Assembly: GCA_963922205.1 (NCBI GenBank)
Contig: CAWUHX010000030.1
Location: forward strand, 1,302,001 to 1,366,000
From: Romanomermis culicivorax
Lineage: Eukaryota > Nematoda > Enoplea > Mermithida > Mermithidae
DNA: 64,000 nt
Reading direction: 5' to 3'
In this document: positions 1-12,424 of the stretch, one piece after another
Numbering within the stretch: the first letter of the stretch is position 1
Layout of the letters: every line of letters starts with the position of its first letter
The notes under the pieces: model-generated
What the model was told of the DNA's origin: nothing
The model's input: the letters and a program-made list of their open reading frames with translations, nothing else
Databases searched by the model: none
Position numbers and translations under genes: made by a program

Positions 1-101
1 AATTGTAAAATTAAAAAACCCTGATTAAACCTAGGAAAACCCATTCAAAACCCCCAAAAACCCAAATTCAAATTTTGAAAATGGGTTTTTTTCCAACCCT
101 G

Positions 102-262
102 GGTCCGACCAGTTGCGGGCGGGGGGCGGAAAAAGTCGAAATTTTTTCCAAAAAAGGCACTTTTTTGCCAATTTTTTCAAGTCTGTGGGGGAGGTTGGGT
201 ATATGGTTGGCCAAGTTGGGGGAGGGTCCCCCAATTACAGGTATGCTCCAACTGGTCGGACC
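102..262. repeat. Short inverted-repeat element (MITE-like)
   Basis: A perfect 13-bp inverted repeat (GGTCCGACCAGTT at 102-114 and its complement at 250-262) encloses a G-rich and T-rich 135-bp spacer. This is the size and form of a small non-autonomous DNA element. I see no target duplication, and the short ORFs across it are out-of-frame noise. Confidence 0.35.
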
Positions 263-270
263 TCTTACAA

Positions 271-1000
271 GAAGCGCCGGAAATTTTTTTTAGATATTTA
301 CATTTTGCAACGCTGGAGAATCGATTTTCCGAACATTTATTTCAAGAATTAGATTTAAATTTTCTGTTCAAAAGTCGTAATTTCTAGAATTTTATTTGAA
401 ACATTTTAAATGAAACCAGAATTAATTCATCTGTAACCTCTCACGAACTTGGCCGAAAAGATATGAGTAAGAGTAGAAATTTCCGAAAACTACTTCCATG
501 AAGCTTTTTGATTGATTTAACGCTAGGAAGCTTAGATTAGATTAGTTAAAACATGAGATAATACGTTTAAGATAATGGAATGGAAGGTATTATAGATTAA
601 GTGATAAATGAAGGTAGACATGTTAAAAGCCGCTCGTGAGCTAGGCAATACATAATAATGATAATTAAAGTTATTTTGAGATTATGAATGAGCTTATGCA
701 CCAAAATGCATGTTTTCTGCATCCGATTCCCAAAATTTTCTTCCCCAAATGGAGAAAGAGGCCGAAATGTTTTTTCCTTTTTCCGATTTTTTCCCCGAAA
801 AAACACGATTTCGAGGGAAAAAAGTGTGGCTTACAAACAAAAAGCTGATTTACCACGTGCGTTTAGCGCACTGTCTTTTTTTCCACAAACTTTTTTCGAC
901 AAATGTGGAAAGGGGTCAAATTTTTTTTCCACATGTGGAAAAATTTTTTTTTCGTCTTAAAATCCGTTTTTTGGCTTAAAAATGCTCACAGACGCTTTAT
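271..1000. repeat. Dispersed repeat, copy A
   Basis: This stretch matches 3357-4050 in the same orientation: a GCGCCGGAAA start, a shared run around TTTCCGAACATTTATTTCAA, then ATGAAGGTAGACATG and ATGCACCAAAATGCAT blocks, ending in an A/T-rich tract with TTTCCACA motifs. The two copies differ by many substitutions and indels. No coding potential is recognisable. The copies bracket the pogo-like element at 1099-3226. Confidence 0.6.
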
Positions 1001-1799
1001 CGCACTGTTTTTGAGCTTTTTCAAACCTTCCGGTGTTTTTAGAGAAGTTAATTCATTAAAATTGGAGAAAAAATTGAAATGTTCGACTTAAAAGCCTAAG
1101 GTAAAGTGGGGTAACTTTGGTCAAAATCGAGTCAATTCGACTTCTCCAACATATAACTTTTTAAACATGGGGAATTCGTAAAAATGTTTCATGGAACTCA
1201 TATGTCAAAAATGTCAGACAAATCGATTAAACGCATCATTTCATAAGTAGCATGCAGATTTAACGTACCATTGATCGTTGAAAAGAGCTCACTTTTTGAC
1301 CAATGTTACCCACCATGGTGGTCAACTTTGGTCGCCATTATAATTTCTGTTCAAGTTACTTTTTCGACAAATAAAATTGTTGTATCTAACCACAGATAGA
1401 ACGTAACAAAACAAATTTAGGATATGAGGTAACATAGCTATCGACCTCTATTGTCACAAAATTTCAGCTGAAAATAATGAATATCATCAACAGCAAAAAA
1501 GTTTTCGTAAATCTACTCCCAGCTGTCCTTATGGTGGGTAACTTTGGTCAATTGACCTAAAAAAGTACCTGACGTGAAAAATATTGTGTTATTCAGATAC
1601 AGCAAGTTAAGAGGTACATGAAAATATTAATATGGATGAAAATAAAAATATCAATTGTTCAAAATTTATTAATGAAAAAAAATTAACGTGTCGACCAATG
1701 TTACCCACCAATGGGTGGGTAACATTGGTCGACACACAAAAATATGAGGTACACTAAAACAATGATAAATGTGCATTTTCATGATCAAAATACATGATA

Positions 1800-1996
1800 T
1801 TAACCAAATTTAAAGGAAGATTAATTGTTATGGGTAACACACAAACACAAAAAAAATTACCAGTGGGATCAAAATCATCAGCTAAACAGTTACCACATAT
1901 CCACTCATCACATCCATCACAGCACGCCCAGTCTTTTCTGTACTTTTTCTTGTAAAATGTAAATTGTCCATTGAATATGGCAAATGGGACACACAT
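1800..1996 (-). pseudogene. PHD-like zinc finger, transposase C-terminal relic
   Basis: Frames on the - strand give a CPIC pair followed, in a second frame, by CCDGCDEWICGNC and a final CVC. That is the C-x2-C ... C-x2-C-x4-C-x2-C spacing of a PHD-type finger. Several pogo-like transposases carry such a finger after the DDE domain, which fits its position downstream of the helix-turn-helix. The first cysteine pair lies in a different frame from the rest, so at least one frameshift is present. Confidence 0.5.
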
Positions 1997-2504
1997 TAGT
2001 GTTTCTAGCTTTTTTCGCTTCTTTCAATTGAGCACTGACTTCTGGTTCCATCAAAGATTGGCTAAGCGCATGACAAAGATGTTTTCTGGACTTTTTCGAC
2101 TGGTTTTTTTCGCATGTACCATCTGAAGATACTTGATGACACTGGCCGTCATATGTCTCGATGGTGTAACCTCATTGATGGCTGATGCCAACGATGTGGG
2201 CATTTCTGAAAGTTTTAGATATCATTCCTCTGTAAATTTCGTAACAAAAGTACATACTTTCAAACGTTGAAGTCGATGACGGAAAAAACAACACCGATAA
2301 ATTTTGTTGTACTACAATTGTTGTACTATTATCTGCAATAATTTAGTATTTAATCGCATATAAATGTTCAAAAGTGTCTACAAGGTACCATTTGATAGTG
2401 GACTGAATAACAAAGAAGCCGATGTATTTTTGGACAAGTTCAGTTTCTCTAAAAACAAATCATCATTGAGTAATTTAGTGTGGTTTTAGAAAATATACTT
2501 ACTG

Positions 2505-2672
2505 TCAGATTACTTTGTTTTGTAATGTTCCATGTGGAATATTGTAAACACGAGCTGCTGTTCGAATTTTTGACCCATTTCGAACAGCCTCGATGGCCTT
2601 TTCGAGATCTTCTGTTAAGTAATTAGTCAGGTATTTGCGCGCATCAGGCTTTCTTTTGTAATGCCTGACCAT
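2505..2672 (-). pseudogene. Transposase N-terminus, psq-type helix-turn-helix
   Basis: The reading frame starts MVRHYKRK and continues with a predicted helix-turn-helix that includes IRTAARVYNIPHGTL. This pattern (basic start, then AA..Y.IP..TL) is the psq/CENP-B-like DNA-binding domain at the N-terminus of pogo/Tigger transposases. The ORF stops after NKVI, beside GTAATC and GTAAGT sequences that could be 5' splice sites, so an intron is possible. No DDE motif can be read downstream. The location inside TA-flanked inverted repeats supports a transposase origin. It is a fragment and not a complete gene. Confidence 0.65.
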
Positions 2673-3356
2673 ATTGTGATGTACGTAATCGATGAAAATT
2701 ATATACAGGATAAAATAATTCGTCTGAAAAAGAAGTAAGATCAAATTATTATAAGTAGAAAAATGTGTGGCACAAAAAATTTTAATTTGACCAAAGTTAC
2801 CCGCCAAAATATAATGTGACCAAAGTTACCCGCCCTGACCAAAGTTTCCCGCCAACTGGCCAAAGTTTCCCGCTTTTGGACTGATTTTCCTGCTCGAAAA
2901 TAGGTAGTTATTTTTTTATACAAAATAGAAAAGAGAAACTCTCTAAAGACACTTAATAGCCAGTGAAAGTTTTGAGTGCAGCGGATGAGTGAAACCCAAA
3001 TTTTTTTCAATTTGAAAATTTTCATTTTAAAAAATGGCAACTTTTTCGACCCACAAATTTCTCAATTTTATTTGGATTTCAATTTCCTTTCACAGTAACA
3101 TGCACTGATCACTTAAACATTAGTGTGCCAAGTTGTATCTGCATATCTTACAGAGAAAAAATTCGGCGATGTTTCAAGCGAAATTGACCAAAGTTACCCC
3201 GTGGCCAAAGTTACCCCACTTTACCTTAATCTACAAGCGTTGTTGAACAAATTTTCTAGCAAACTATCCAAGAGCATAATTGACTTGAATTACATAAAAA
3301 ATCAATGGTCAAGTCCTCTATGATGACAAGTGAAAGCCCAAAAAAGATGGTACTTT

Positions 3357-4050
3357 CCGGCGCAAAGCGCCGGAAAATTTTTTGGGTATATTGACATTCT
3401 GGGATGCTGGAAAATAATTTTTCCGAACATTTATTTCAAGAATTAGATTCCAATTTAGTGTTCAAGAGTCGCAATTTCTAGAATTTTACTTGAAAAATTT
3501 TAAAATCTGTATAATTTATTTGTAAACTCTCATGAACTTGGTCGAAAAATATGAGTAAAAAGAGTATAAATTTCCGAAAGATATTTCCAAGAAGCTTTTG
3601 AATTGATTTTACTTTAGCAAAGAAATAATCGCATCATAAATCATAGAGACTTGACGTGTATTCATCTTTCTCAAAAGGAAAAAATTCGAATCTTCATTAA
3701 ATATTATGATAAAATGTTGAAGATAACCAATTAAAACATGAGATACTACGTTTAAGATGATGAAAACTATTATAGATTAAGTGATAAATGAAGGTAGACA
3801 TGATAAAAGCCGCGCCTGAGCTACTTAATGAATAATGATGATTATTAAAGTTATAACCGGCGCGAAGCGCCGGAAAATTTTGAGATTTGGACCTCCTAAA
3901 ATGCACCAAAATGCATCTTTTCAATATGAAAATCCCAAATTTTTCTTCCACATTTGTGGAAAGACCTCAAAAATTTTTTCCACATTCCAGATTTTTTTTC
4001 CATATTATAGTGCAAATGTGGAAAAAAACAGTGGTTTAGCGGATAAAGGC
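3357..4050. repeat. Dispersed repeat, copy B
   Basis: Second, direct copy of the repeat at 271-1000. It starts at a perfect GC-rich hairpin (CCGGCGC AAA GCGCCGG, 3357-3374 region). The same hairpin recurs at about 3857 inside this copy, and half of it appears at about 275 in copy A. These hairpins stand out sharply from the surrounding AT-rich DNA and may be termini of an inserted unit. No ORF of interest. Confidence 0.55.
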
Positions 4051-5760
4051 AGCGTTCTTATTATAAGCTCAATTTCTCAGCGACTATGAAAGCTCATGAA
4101 ATAAAACATACAGAATTAGACACAGCAGAGAATGACGAGGAAAACAGTACCAAACATTTACTGTTTTATGGGAATTCCGCGACGCAGCAAGCAAAGACAA
4201 GCGAAAATTCCGTGTTTTTTTAAACGCAACTTTATGGAAGGAAATTACGGAGTACAGTAAACCTATTTCAGACGTCATTCGATCAAAAGTGCTATGTTTT
4301 GCATGTAAATAAAGTAGGATACCTTCAAACCTCGATAACTTCGTCAAAAACGAATATTGCGAGTCACAAATAGTACTAAATGGTAGGCAAGAAAATTTAA
4401 TAAAGTGCTATAGAGAGTTTTTTTGCATTTGGGACATACATACCGAGAGATTCTCAATAATAACAAAAAAAGTTAAATTTTGACCGTTTTTCAATGCTTA
4501 CTGTGAATGAAGCATTCAAATTGAAAAATGGCTTCTATAACGATGCAGAGCAATCAAAAATATACATTTTTAAACTAAATATGCAATGCTGTGCATTTTG
4601 GTTGAAAAGTTATCGATGTTTTTGAATACCCAACAATATGAGAAATGTTAATTTTCACAAGCATTTTTCATATTTCGAGTCAATTTGAATATATTACGGT
4701 CTAGAAAAGCCTTCATTATAGTTTCTATCTGGAGAAATATTGATTCTACGATTTTTATACTTTTGTAAGCAAGTCTTTATTGTTAGCATGTACGACAGTA
4801 ATCGCCTTTGATTTTAATAAAAAAATCAATAATAACCAAGTTTTGCGCGCGAAAAATAGTATTGTTATTGTTTTGGCATCATTTTTTATAGTCAATAAAA
4901 TATTTGTGTCTGTATACATAAATATGCGTCTTTTGGGATGTCACGTTTCAAACTCACTCCTCGTACAGTGCAAATCCACCATGAGGAAGAGGGAAACCAT
5001 TTTTGAAAAAAATCGAATATAATGCAGAATTTTGTGGCAAAAATACTCCCTCTCCTGATGGTCAAGCCAACTCTGCTGGTATTTAGATGTGATTTACGGA
5101 ACTCGGGACTCCAACAAAGTTCCTGCATGTGCATGCATTTTATAAACTGGATGTGTGGAAATTCGATAGAACCACAGATTTTCCTATGAGCCACATTCTG
5201 TTCTCAAGATGAAAGTATTTACATGCCTTAGAATATGAAGAATTTTCGATGGTACTGACCTATTTCTGATCCAAGAAGAAATTTAAACTTATAGACGTGG
5301 AGAAGACCAAAAAATCGAATTGGTTACACCATTTTCTTCGATTGGAAAAATTTATACTGTAGAAAAATTTCAAATTCTTCGTGAGGATGGAAAGGCCCGA
5401 ATCATATATTATGATCTATTCACTGTCAATTTGTACACAACTGCGCCAATTTATGAGTGCTAATCGAGTATTTTTCGGGAATTTTTAGTTTTCTGTTTGC
5501 CACTGACTTACGAAAAAAGTCCTCCAAAAATTACAGTAATATGCTGTCACATGCCGACGAATTTCGCCCAGTGTCACGCGATTCACATCATATTTTTTCC
5601 GTTAGGTTTTTCACCACGTTTTGTTTGCAGTAACTTAAGGTAATTTTATGTTTCGTTTTTATAATTTTTACATGCAATTTCTGTGTGTACTTTTTGTGTT
5701 TCGTTTCTGTTTTACTTTCTCTCTTTTATTTCCATTACGATATGTTATTTTTTCCGTTGC
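4051..5760. other. Intergenic, nothing recognised
   Basis: AT-rich sequence with only short chance ORFs on both strands, none with a recognisable motif. A TACTGTAG motif occurs near 5308. I see no RNA gene or transposon ends. Confidence 0.6.
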
Positions 5761-5768
5761 ACATGTAG

Positions 5769-6960
5769 ACTACGGTATGTAACCCACTAGTCAGAATTTC
5801 CGTTAAAGATAAGCTCTCCGAGCTCATCGCAGTAATTGGAGCACAACGTGCACCTCTTATCAGTAAAAACTAGCGATGTTTCACAACCTCAAACGGCTAG
5901 TTGGAAACTCTCACTAGATGACGTTCCTATGTTAAGCATGGAGAGTGAAAACTCGCCCCAATGCTTAACTAAGTGAACTGGAAAATGTCTATGTGACCAT
6001 AGGCATCTTCTGCAGCGATTTCCACTACAGAAGTTAGCTTGGGTGTGTCTTAGCTCCGCCCAAGGCATACTGTAGATTACGGGGCCCTTTAAAAGGGCTT
6101 GTTTCGTTAATTTTGCACTCATTTCTGGGCCTAAACCCTCTTCTGCATTTTTAGCTTACAACTCCATCTTCGTCAATGTCGTTTATTATAAATTTGCATA
6201 TTGTACCTGCGTCTGCCGCCCTTCATCAATAAATTTACATATTCGCCTTCGGTCTCCCTTGCGTTGCCAGTTACCGTATCCCAACCTTAGGAGTTTACTC
6301 CGTCGCCTGTTGATTTTTAACCTCGTCGCCTCCCCGAGGAACGTTTTGATACCGCATTTGCTTGCCCTCCACGCCGAATCGCTTTCGGATTATCGAACCC
6401 GTTTCCCCGCCGTTCGCTGGACCCACACTTGACCCTTGAACCCATCGCCCAGCACCGAGTACTTTGAGAAGAGGATTTAGTGAGTCTTCTCAGGGGTTAT
6501 TATTGCTGAGGGTATATTTGTGGGAATCCTCGTTAAGCCAGTTTTCCCTTGAGAGTACCCTCAGTTGAGAGAGCCCTCGGACCCTTAAGGTCAGGGCCAA
6601 TTAGGGGATTTAGGTTGACAATCGGGTCCCCTACAGTATGCCATTCCACGACTGGCACTGTCCCTCATTCTCAGTGAATGAGGACTAGGGATTGCCACCC
6701 CTGACCCGGCCGGGTGGTCCATTATTCTATAGCTGAACCCTAGGACAAGGCCGAGGTACACCATGGGTTTTCCCATGGTAGTACCAGCTGGGTAAGGTTC
6801 CCGAACTGAATACATTAACAGAGCCACCCAATGGGGTCACAGCATGTCACCTACTGTGGCATGGCCATATCTTTTACGAGGTATGGTATGGGCTTTGCCC
6901 ATCAATGTGACTGATCACAAGATCTACGTAATGTGACATGGCTCCCAATTCAGTTAATGT
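5769..6960. repeat. Hairpin-rich, GC-richer segment, probable old repeat
   Basis: Base composition shifts from the AT-rich background. Several strong short hairpins are visible: CCTCATTC/GAATGAGG near 6663, ACCCGGCCGGGT near 6706, and ACCATGGG-TTTT-CCCATGGT near 6761. A CAATAAA precedes the 6240-6300 stretch, which could be an old LTR polyadenylation region. The two ORFs (5889-6122 and 6591-6827, - strand) have no recognisable domain. I compared it mentally with U1, U2, U4 and SL RNAs and found no convincing match. Confidence 0.3.
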
Positions 6961-7632
6961 GACAATGCCTACTATTTTTGTGTATTGAACCTACTTTCAT
7001 CACTACATGCATTGATCTTCCTTGAATGAATGGAGTACGTCTGAAAAGCAGGAGCAAAAAAAACATAGAGCAGCTTTAGCAGGTTTCAAGTTCAATTATT
7101 TATGGGTCAATTACTCCATCTTTTTATCACAACCATATCGCAAGAAATTGCTGCAGACTTTGTTTTAAAAATAGGTATTATGAATTATCATTCTGTCAGT
7201 ACTGATCATATTGGTTTGTAAAGTACAGTAGAGTGGGGAGACAGTGAAAAATTTTTAAGACAACTTATTCTTTCAAGTGACTATGTAAATGAGTAACTTT
7301 AAGAGCAAAAACTGCAGATTTCTAGTTCGGACACATCTTTTTGGCTCGACTGGAATTTCAGTTAAAAGACAATCATAATCATCTCATTTAGCTAAAATTT
7401 AAATTCTGCTGCCATGAAATGAATATATTATTAGTTAATTATTGTTAGTTGCGCCACTATGGCACCAATTCGACCGCTGGACGGTCGTTTAAGTCGAGCA
7501 CGCCAGTAATGATTTTTTCTCTTATCTTGAGTCTGAATTGTAAAATGACTATTAAAGTGACTATTCTTGCACATCTGTGATACCAGTGATAGCAGTGATC
7601 AAGTTCTGTATTTTTGAACCTCATCTAGATTT
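6961..7632. other. Intergenic, upstream of the PHD-finger gene
   Basis: No gene recognised. In-frame stops immediately precede the ATG at 7633 (TGA at 7615-7617), which supports that ATG as the start of the next gene. A G-rich GTAGAGTGGGGAGACAG string at about 7228 faintly resembles the pogo terminus at 1099, but no matching opposite end was found. Confidence 0.5.
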
Positions 7633-9856
7633 ATGAAGCTCATTGGGCGATTCGAAGAGGCAAGCTGTCAGACAGATTCAACAATCGATTCTATAGGTTA
7701 GCTGCAATTTTTTCAAATTTTGTAATGGTGCACACAATTTGACTCACAAAATTTTCATTTTCAGGCACAGTAGTTCCTGATGTTGTTCCAGAAACCCAAA
7801 GCATGAACGATAGTGATATTAGCCATTTATGCAACCTTGCAGAACATAATGTCTTGAGAAGTCGCCTGGCATATGCCCAGAAAATAGTTAAACAAAAATC
7901 GGTTCGACTGAAAGCTTTAGAAGAAAAAATTATATCATTAGAACTAGAGAATATGGATCTAGAGCATCAGGTCGGCCAATATAGGGAAAAATCGAGGCCT
8001 CGTGCCCAAAATCATTTTTTCGATGCAAAACTTGATTCCTCCAATTCGACTAAAATTGATATACGTGAAAAAGGAGCCAATAAACGTTGCAAATCGTTTA
8101 AACATATTCCTGAGGCTTGCCTTGGCTCATCAAAAGCATCCGAAAGTAGCCTAAACAAAAGATCAAACAGTACTTCAAAATTGCCTTAACAGTTTATCAA
8201 GAGAAGACGTATCTGAAAAGTCAACTCAATTGACAATTTTATTGAGAAAAGAACCCGAACTGAAGAAACTTATTATGGAAAATTTTGAACAACAATTAGT
8301 CGATCGGGTTAAGCTGAATCCCAGCGAATCTCTTTGCTTTATGAGCTCTCTGAACTTGTCATTTTATCAACTTCAAATTGCCAAAAGATTTTTTTTAATG
8401 CAAAAAATGTCCAACTATTCAGCTCAGATAAGTCAATACCAATAGAAGCACTTGCCAGACAACCGAAAGTGGCGTTTATCACTGTGATGTTAAAGGTAAA
8501 AGATAATCAAGACTACAAAGAGAAGGCCTGCATTCGGGTAGCATCTCTATCTCTTCTAATCAAAGAATCATGGATGAAAGCTGCATCATCACAAGGTCTA
8601 GAAGATACACCAGAATTCAATCCAAAGATATGGACTGCCTTTGGAGGCGACAAAGGAGGTTCAACCACCAAATTGGTGTTCCACTTCCTCAATGTGAAAA
8701 AGCCACATAGTTACAGAGATCTGCATATTATTGGATTCTACATGGGCAACAATTCTTGCGAAAATCTGAACCCTGCTTCCTCCAGTTACACAAAAGAGTT
8801 CAGTCGATTGAAATGCTTGACTTTGCCTTACCCAACTTCAAATGGAATTGAGTATCGCAACATCGATATATTTCTATTCGGCGATTGTAATTTTCTCAGT
8901 TTTTTATGGGTCATCAGGGATCCTCGTCCAGTAAGCCGTGCTTATTTTGTCACATTGCTTTATCAAGTCTACGAAATCCATCGAAAGAAAATACACTCGA
9001 TTCTTCAGAAGCTAATCGAAGTTTGAAGGAAATGACCAGCAATGCTGATAAATATTTGATATCAAATAAATGGAGAAATGCTGCCCAATCATGCAATAAC
9101 ATTGTTGCTCAGCCCATATTCAATATTGAAATTAGTCATATCGCTCCTCCAACAATGCACATATTATTGGGACTTTGCACCAATTTATGGGACAATATGT
9201 ACGATGAATGTCTCAATTTTGACCTTCAAGCTGCTGGCATAGATGATAAGGTCAAGAAGAGATCAACCGCGGAATTACTGAATCAAATATCATGCGAACT
9301 TGGCAAAGAACGAGAAATGCTTAACAATTTGATCAAGGAAGGTATAGTTGTGCGCCAGAGCATCGACGCAGCTAGAACACTGACACTTAAAGATTTGTCA
9401 ATGGAAAATGGGAGATCTGCCTGCATGGAAAAATGTGCATCGGTCTTGTGTTTTTCGGGTGAACTAGAGAAAGAAGGTATCATCTTTTGGCTGTTCTGCG
9501 ATCAATGCAAACAATGGTACCACGCCGATTGTATGCTGTACTTTACAGAAGCAGCCTATATGCATGTGGCCGACAAAGAGCATTGGACTTGCAAATATTG
9601 CAAAAATAAATTTACTGACAGGCAGACCATAATAGATCGAATGGAAATTCGCCTGACAAAACTTCTAAAAGCCAGGAATGTTCAAAAAATCTTGGTCAAT
9701 GAACTGGAACAAAGAATTCAAGTTCAGGACGATGTAATAAATTCAAGTGGAAGCAGCACGACCAAAATATTGGAAGAATCACTGGACAGATTGGGTGTCG
9801 ATAGACTTTCGTATCACAGTGGAACCTTTGTTGATAATTCACCTTCTTTGTTATGA
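7633..9856 (+). pseudogene. Decayed GGDKGG/PHD-finger protein, probably transposon-derived
   Basis: The start is ATG 7633. A 68-bp intron (7697-7764, GTTAGC...TTTTCAG) joins exons in phase 1. Exon 2 encodes a coiled coil (about 7820-7980), a basic linker, then LTFGGDK-type sequence (AFGGDKGGSTTKLVF, near 8640), FGDCNFLSF (near 8880), GSSSSKPCLFC (near 8915), APPTMHILLGL (near 9145) and a C-terminal PHD finger (about 9425-9600: CDQC, H-A-D-C, CKYC). A short coiled tail ends at TGA 9856. Three frameshifts (about 8160-8185, 8325-8333, 8900) break the frame, the last in a T run. I recall similar multicopy metazoan proteins of unknown function. The two conserved Asp blocks could belong to an RNase H-fold transposase; that is inference. 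No terminal repeats were found. Confidence 0.65.
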
Positions 9857-12350
9857 GAATGAACTTTAAACCGCAGCTACCCCCGGGTCCTCGTCCCGCG
9901 GTTTGGGTAGTCCTGTGAAAGTTATATGACAGTGTTATTGAGGACCTTCACAGAACTAGCAAAGAGGGGTTAATAATTAACTGATCAACATCTTTTTTTG
10001 GCAAGCCAGCAGCCGACTGTGACAACATGTTTATGTTAGGAAAAAACACTTTCAGACAGAAAAACATGGAGTGAAATTCACCTTGGAACAAGCTAAGCAC
10101 CATGTTACTCTAGAAACATAGTTTGGACATGCGAACTACAGTAGGCCTATAGATTCGGAATATTTTACCGAACATCACACTTTTTGTGGGCTGCATAATG
10201 TCTAAACTCTTGTACATCATTCACAGGCCATCTTCCTTCACCACGACAGTACTTGATCATTATGCATAAAAGATTTCATGCTAAGGTGAATTAGGATGCA
10301 GTTAATTTTGGCACATAGCTGTCACACAGATACGTAACCCCCAGATTGAGCTTCAGTGTAATCTAGAAAAATATATTATGATTGTCAAAATTTTTAGGAT
10401 ACATGTTCTTTGAGTTTTCAACTTTATGCCGCTAGATTTTAATACGCGGCAGGTATCCCAATCATGGCTCCTAGAAAAACTTTCAAGTAACTTGCATAAT
10501 AAACATACTCTACGTTCAGGAAACCATGTTCACAAAATGCTGTGTGGCGACGGTCCAAAAGTGATAACACACGCCTTCTCAGCTATTGGGAACGATCGCC
10601 AACAGTTGTACCAAAGACTTTTTGAAAGCATGTCATCCGTCAGCTAAATCATGACGAATCCCGAATTCCTATCTGGTCAAGAAGTTCAAAAAATTAAAAG
10701 CCCATGCCACAATTTCTGTCAAATGTATACGGCCATGCTGCCTGACAATACAGTTATTCCGAAAGTAATTCAGATGCCTTTTTTGATAAACTTGATAGTT
10801 CCGTTTTAATGAAACAACAGTTTGTTTGTTGCCAAATAGCGCCTGTTCCAAATTCTGATGACCAACAGAAAAGTTAATCTGCTCTGACCCTTGAAATTTT
10901 CTTTTGGTTGCAACATTCCCATTTATTTCGATGAATGGTCATTACAACGTTGGCCAATACGGCGTCAATGAAAAGTTACGATTAGCAAAAAAAATTTCAA
11001 AAATTTCAAATTAGAAAATTTCACTTCGTACATATGGGCGAATGAAGGTGACAAATCAAGATGTTAACAAAATTTGTTTTTATTTTTCCAAAAAATAACG
11101 AATATTTTCTAGCAAACGTTGACAGAAAATTTTTGCTGAATTTTCAAATATTGGGATGTAAAAGACATAATTTTGAAATATTACTTCCGCAAGACGTCGA
11201 TCATTCTATTTCCTATAATCTTTGTATGATATTTTCTATTGTCAATATTCAATACTTTTGATGCGTCATCCCGAAACTGGCCCGAAGGAAAAAGGTGAAT
11301 CAGATCCAAATCGTGCCTTTTACACAATAGGCCACCAAAACAGGACCACCCTGCTGACTACGTACAGTATCCGTCTCTCTAATGCGGCGCACCTTTTTAT
11401 ATACAAACAGTCCCTGACGAAAAAATTTAATAAAGATGCTCGAGATCAAAGAAAATTTTCCGACGATAATCGAGGCGAATACAGTATACCAGAAAACCCA
11501 CATAAATCATCGTTGCAGCAAAATGTCCAGTTATCCAGTTAGCAAGGGATGGAGTGTGGCCTAAAATGAAAATAGCATTGTAAAAATAGTCTGGAATACA
11601 AAAGTCAAGTAATAGCCGTGGTGTGAGATCGGGAAAACGGTTATTTTCGAAACTTCAGTTTTTCTGACGTCCGAAATGTTTAAAATTTAACTGCTCATGA
11701 ACTTTCCGCAGTTTACTTTAGTTTTGCGCGTCATATTCATAAAGGCTCTTCAAAATTTATTATCAGCAAAACTCCAGTCCAAATAGTTTCCAATCCTCTC
11801 AGGGAATTTCCCACGTATGTCCGTCGATGAAAGACAACGATTAAGGAAATTTGTTCGCACTTTTTCGCGCCAGCGAATTTTTTCGGAATAATGCAAGTTT
11901 CCATTCGGATTCCGTCGCTTTTTTCTGACAGTATGTTATATTTTCTTCTTCTGTAGTACTAGTAAAAACTTTATGGCTGTAGATTTCTACTGATTGCTCA
12001 TAATTGATTTTAATGGTGTTGTTTATTTATTCATTTCATTAGAAACACCTCTGATCTTCTGTACTTCTGTATCCGATCCAAGCTACGGAGAAAATATAAA
12101 AGATGCTGGACCATCATTAGATACATGATTTGGTACTACATTAATGTATATTAGAAAAAGCGTTCAATACCCTAAGAAATATACAGTTTTTAACCTTGAT
12201 GAAGTTCAAGAGCTCACAATCGAAAATGATACTGATTGCTTTCCTATAAGAAACTTTCCTTATGTTAACGAGCTTTAATGAATTTGACTTTCCACTTGTT
12301 CATGTCCGTTTTAGTCCTGTTCGAACAAATAAACTAAAGCGTATAAAGAC
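9857..12350. other. Intergenic, nothing firmly recognised
   Basis: Directly after the PHD-finger gene, 9870-9910 can fold through AAACCGC/GCGGTTT and CTACCC/GGGTAG pairing. The rest is AT-rich, with chance ORFs (10426-10647, 11222-11542) that carry no known motif. No RNA gene was seen. Confidence 0.5.
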
Positions 12351-12424
12351 GGCATGTGGACAAAAATGGTCAGTGATGTAACACTACTCAAGTTGTCAAA
12401 TGCACTATGGTACTGTTTTACTTT

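Larger units (their letters stand above)
1099..3226 (-). mobile_element. pogo/Tigger-like DNA transposon, internally deleted
   Basis: The element is 2128 bp with terminal inverted repeats that begin AGGTAAAGTGGGGTAACTTT and are flanked on both sides by TA (1097-1098 and 3227-3228), the target duplication of the Tc1/mariner/pogo superfamily. Copies of a (G/C)GGTAACTTTGGTC motif and its complement recur inside both ends, a subterminal array that may serve as transposase binding sites. On the - strand it carries a psq-type helix-turn-helix (2505-2672) and, downstream, a PHD-like zinc finger (about 1800-1990). Only about 500 bp separate them, too little for a full DDE domain, so the catalytic core is deleted or unrecognisable. 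It is probably non-autonomous. Confidence 0.8.

Noticed and set aside
5889-6827. ORFs on the - strand at 5889-6122 and 6591-6827
   Set aside because: They contain no known motif, and the hairpins and base composition point to non-coding repeat DNA.
6590-6830. Possible U1-like or spliced-leader RNA on the - strand
   Set aside because: A GTACCTCGGCC/GGGAAAACCC layout looked suggestive, but the 5' splice-site recognition sequence and an Sm site could not be placed.
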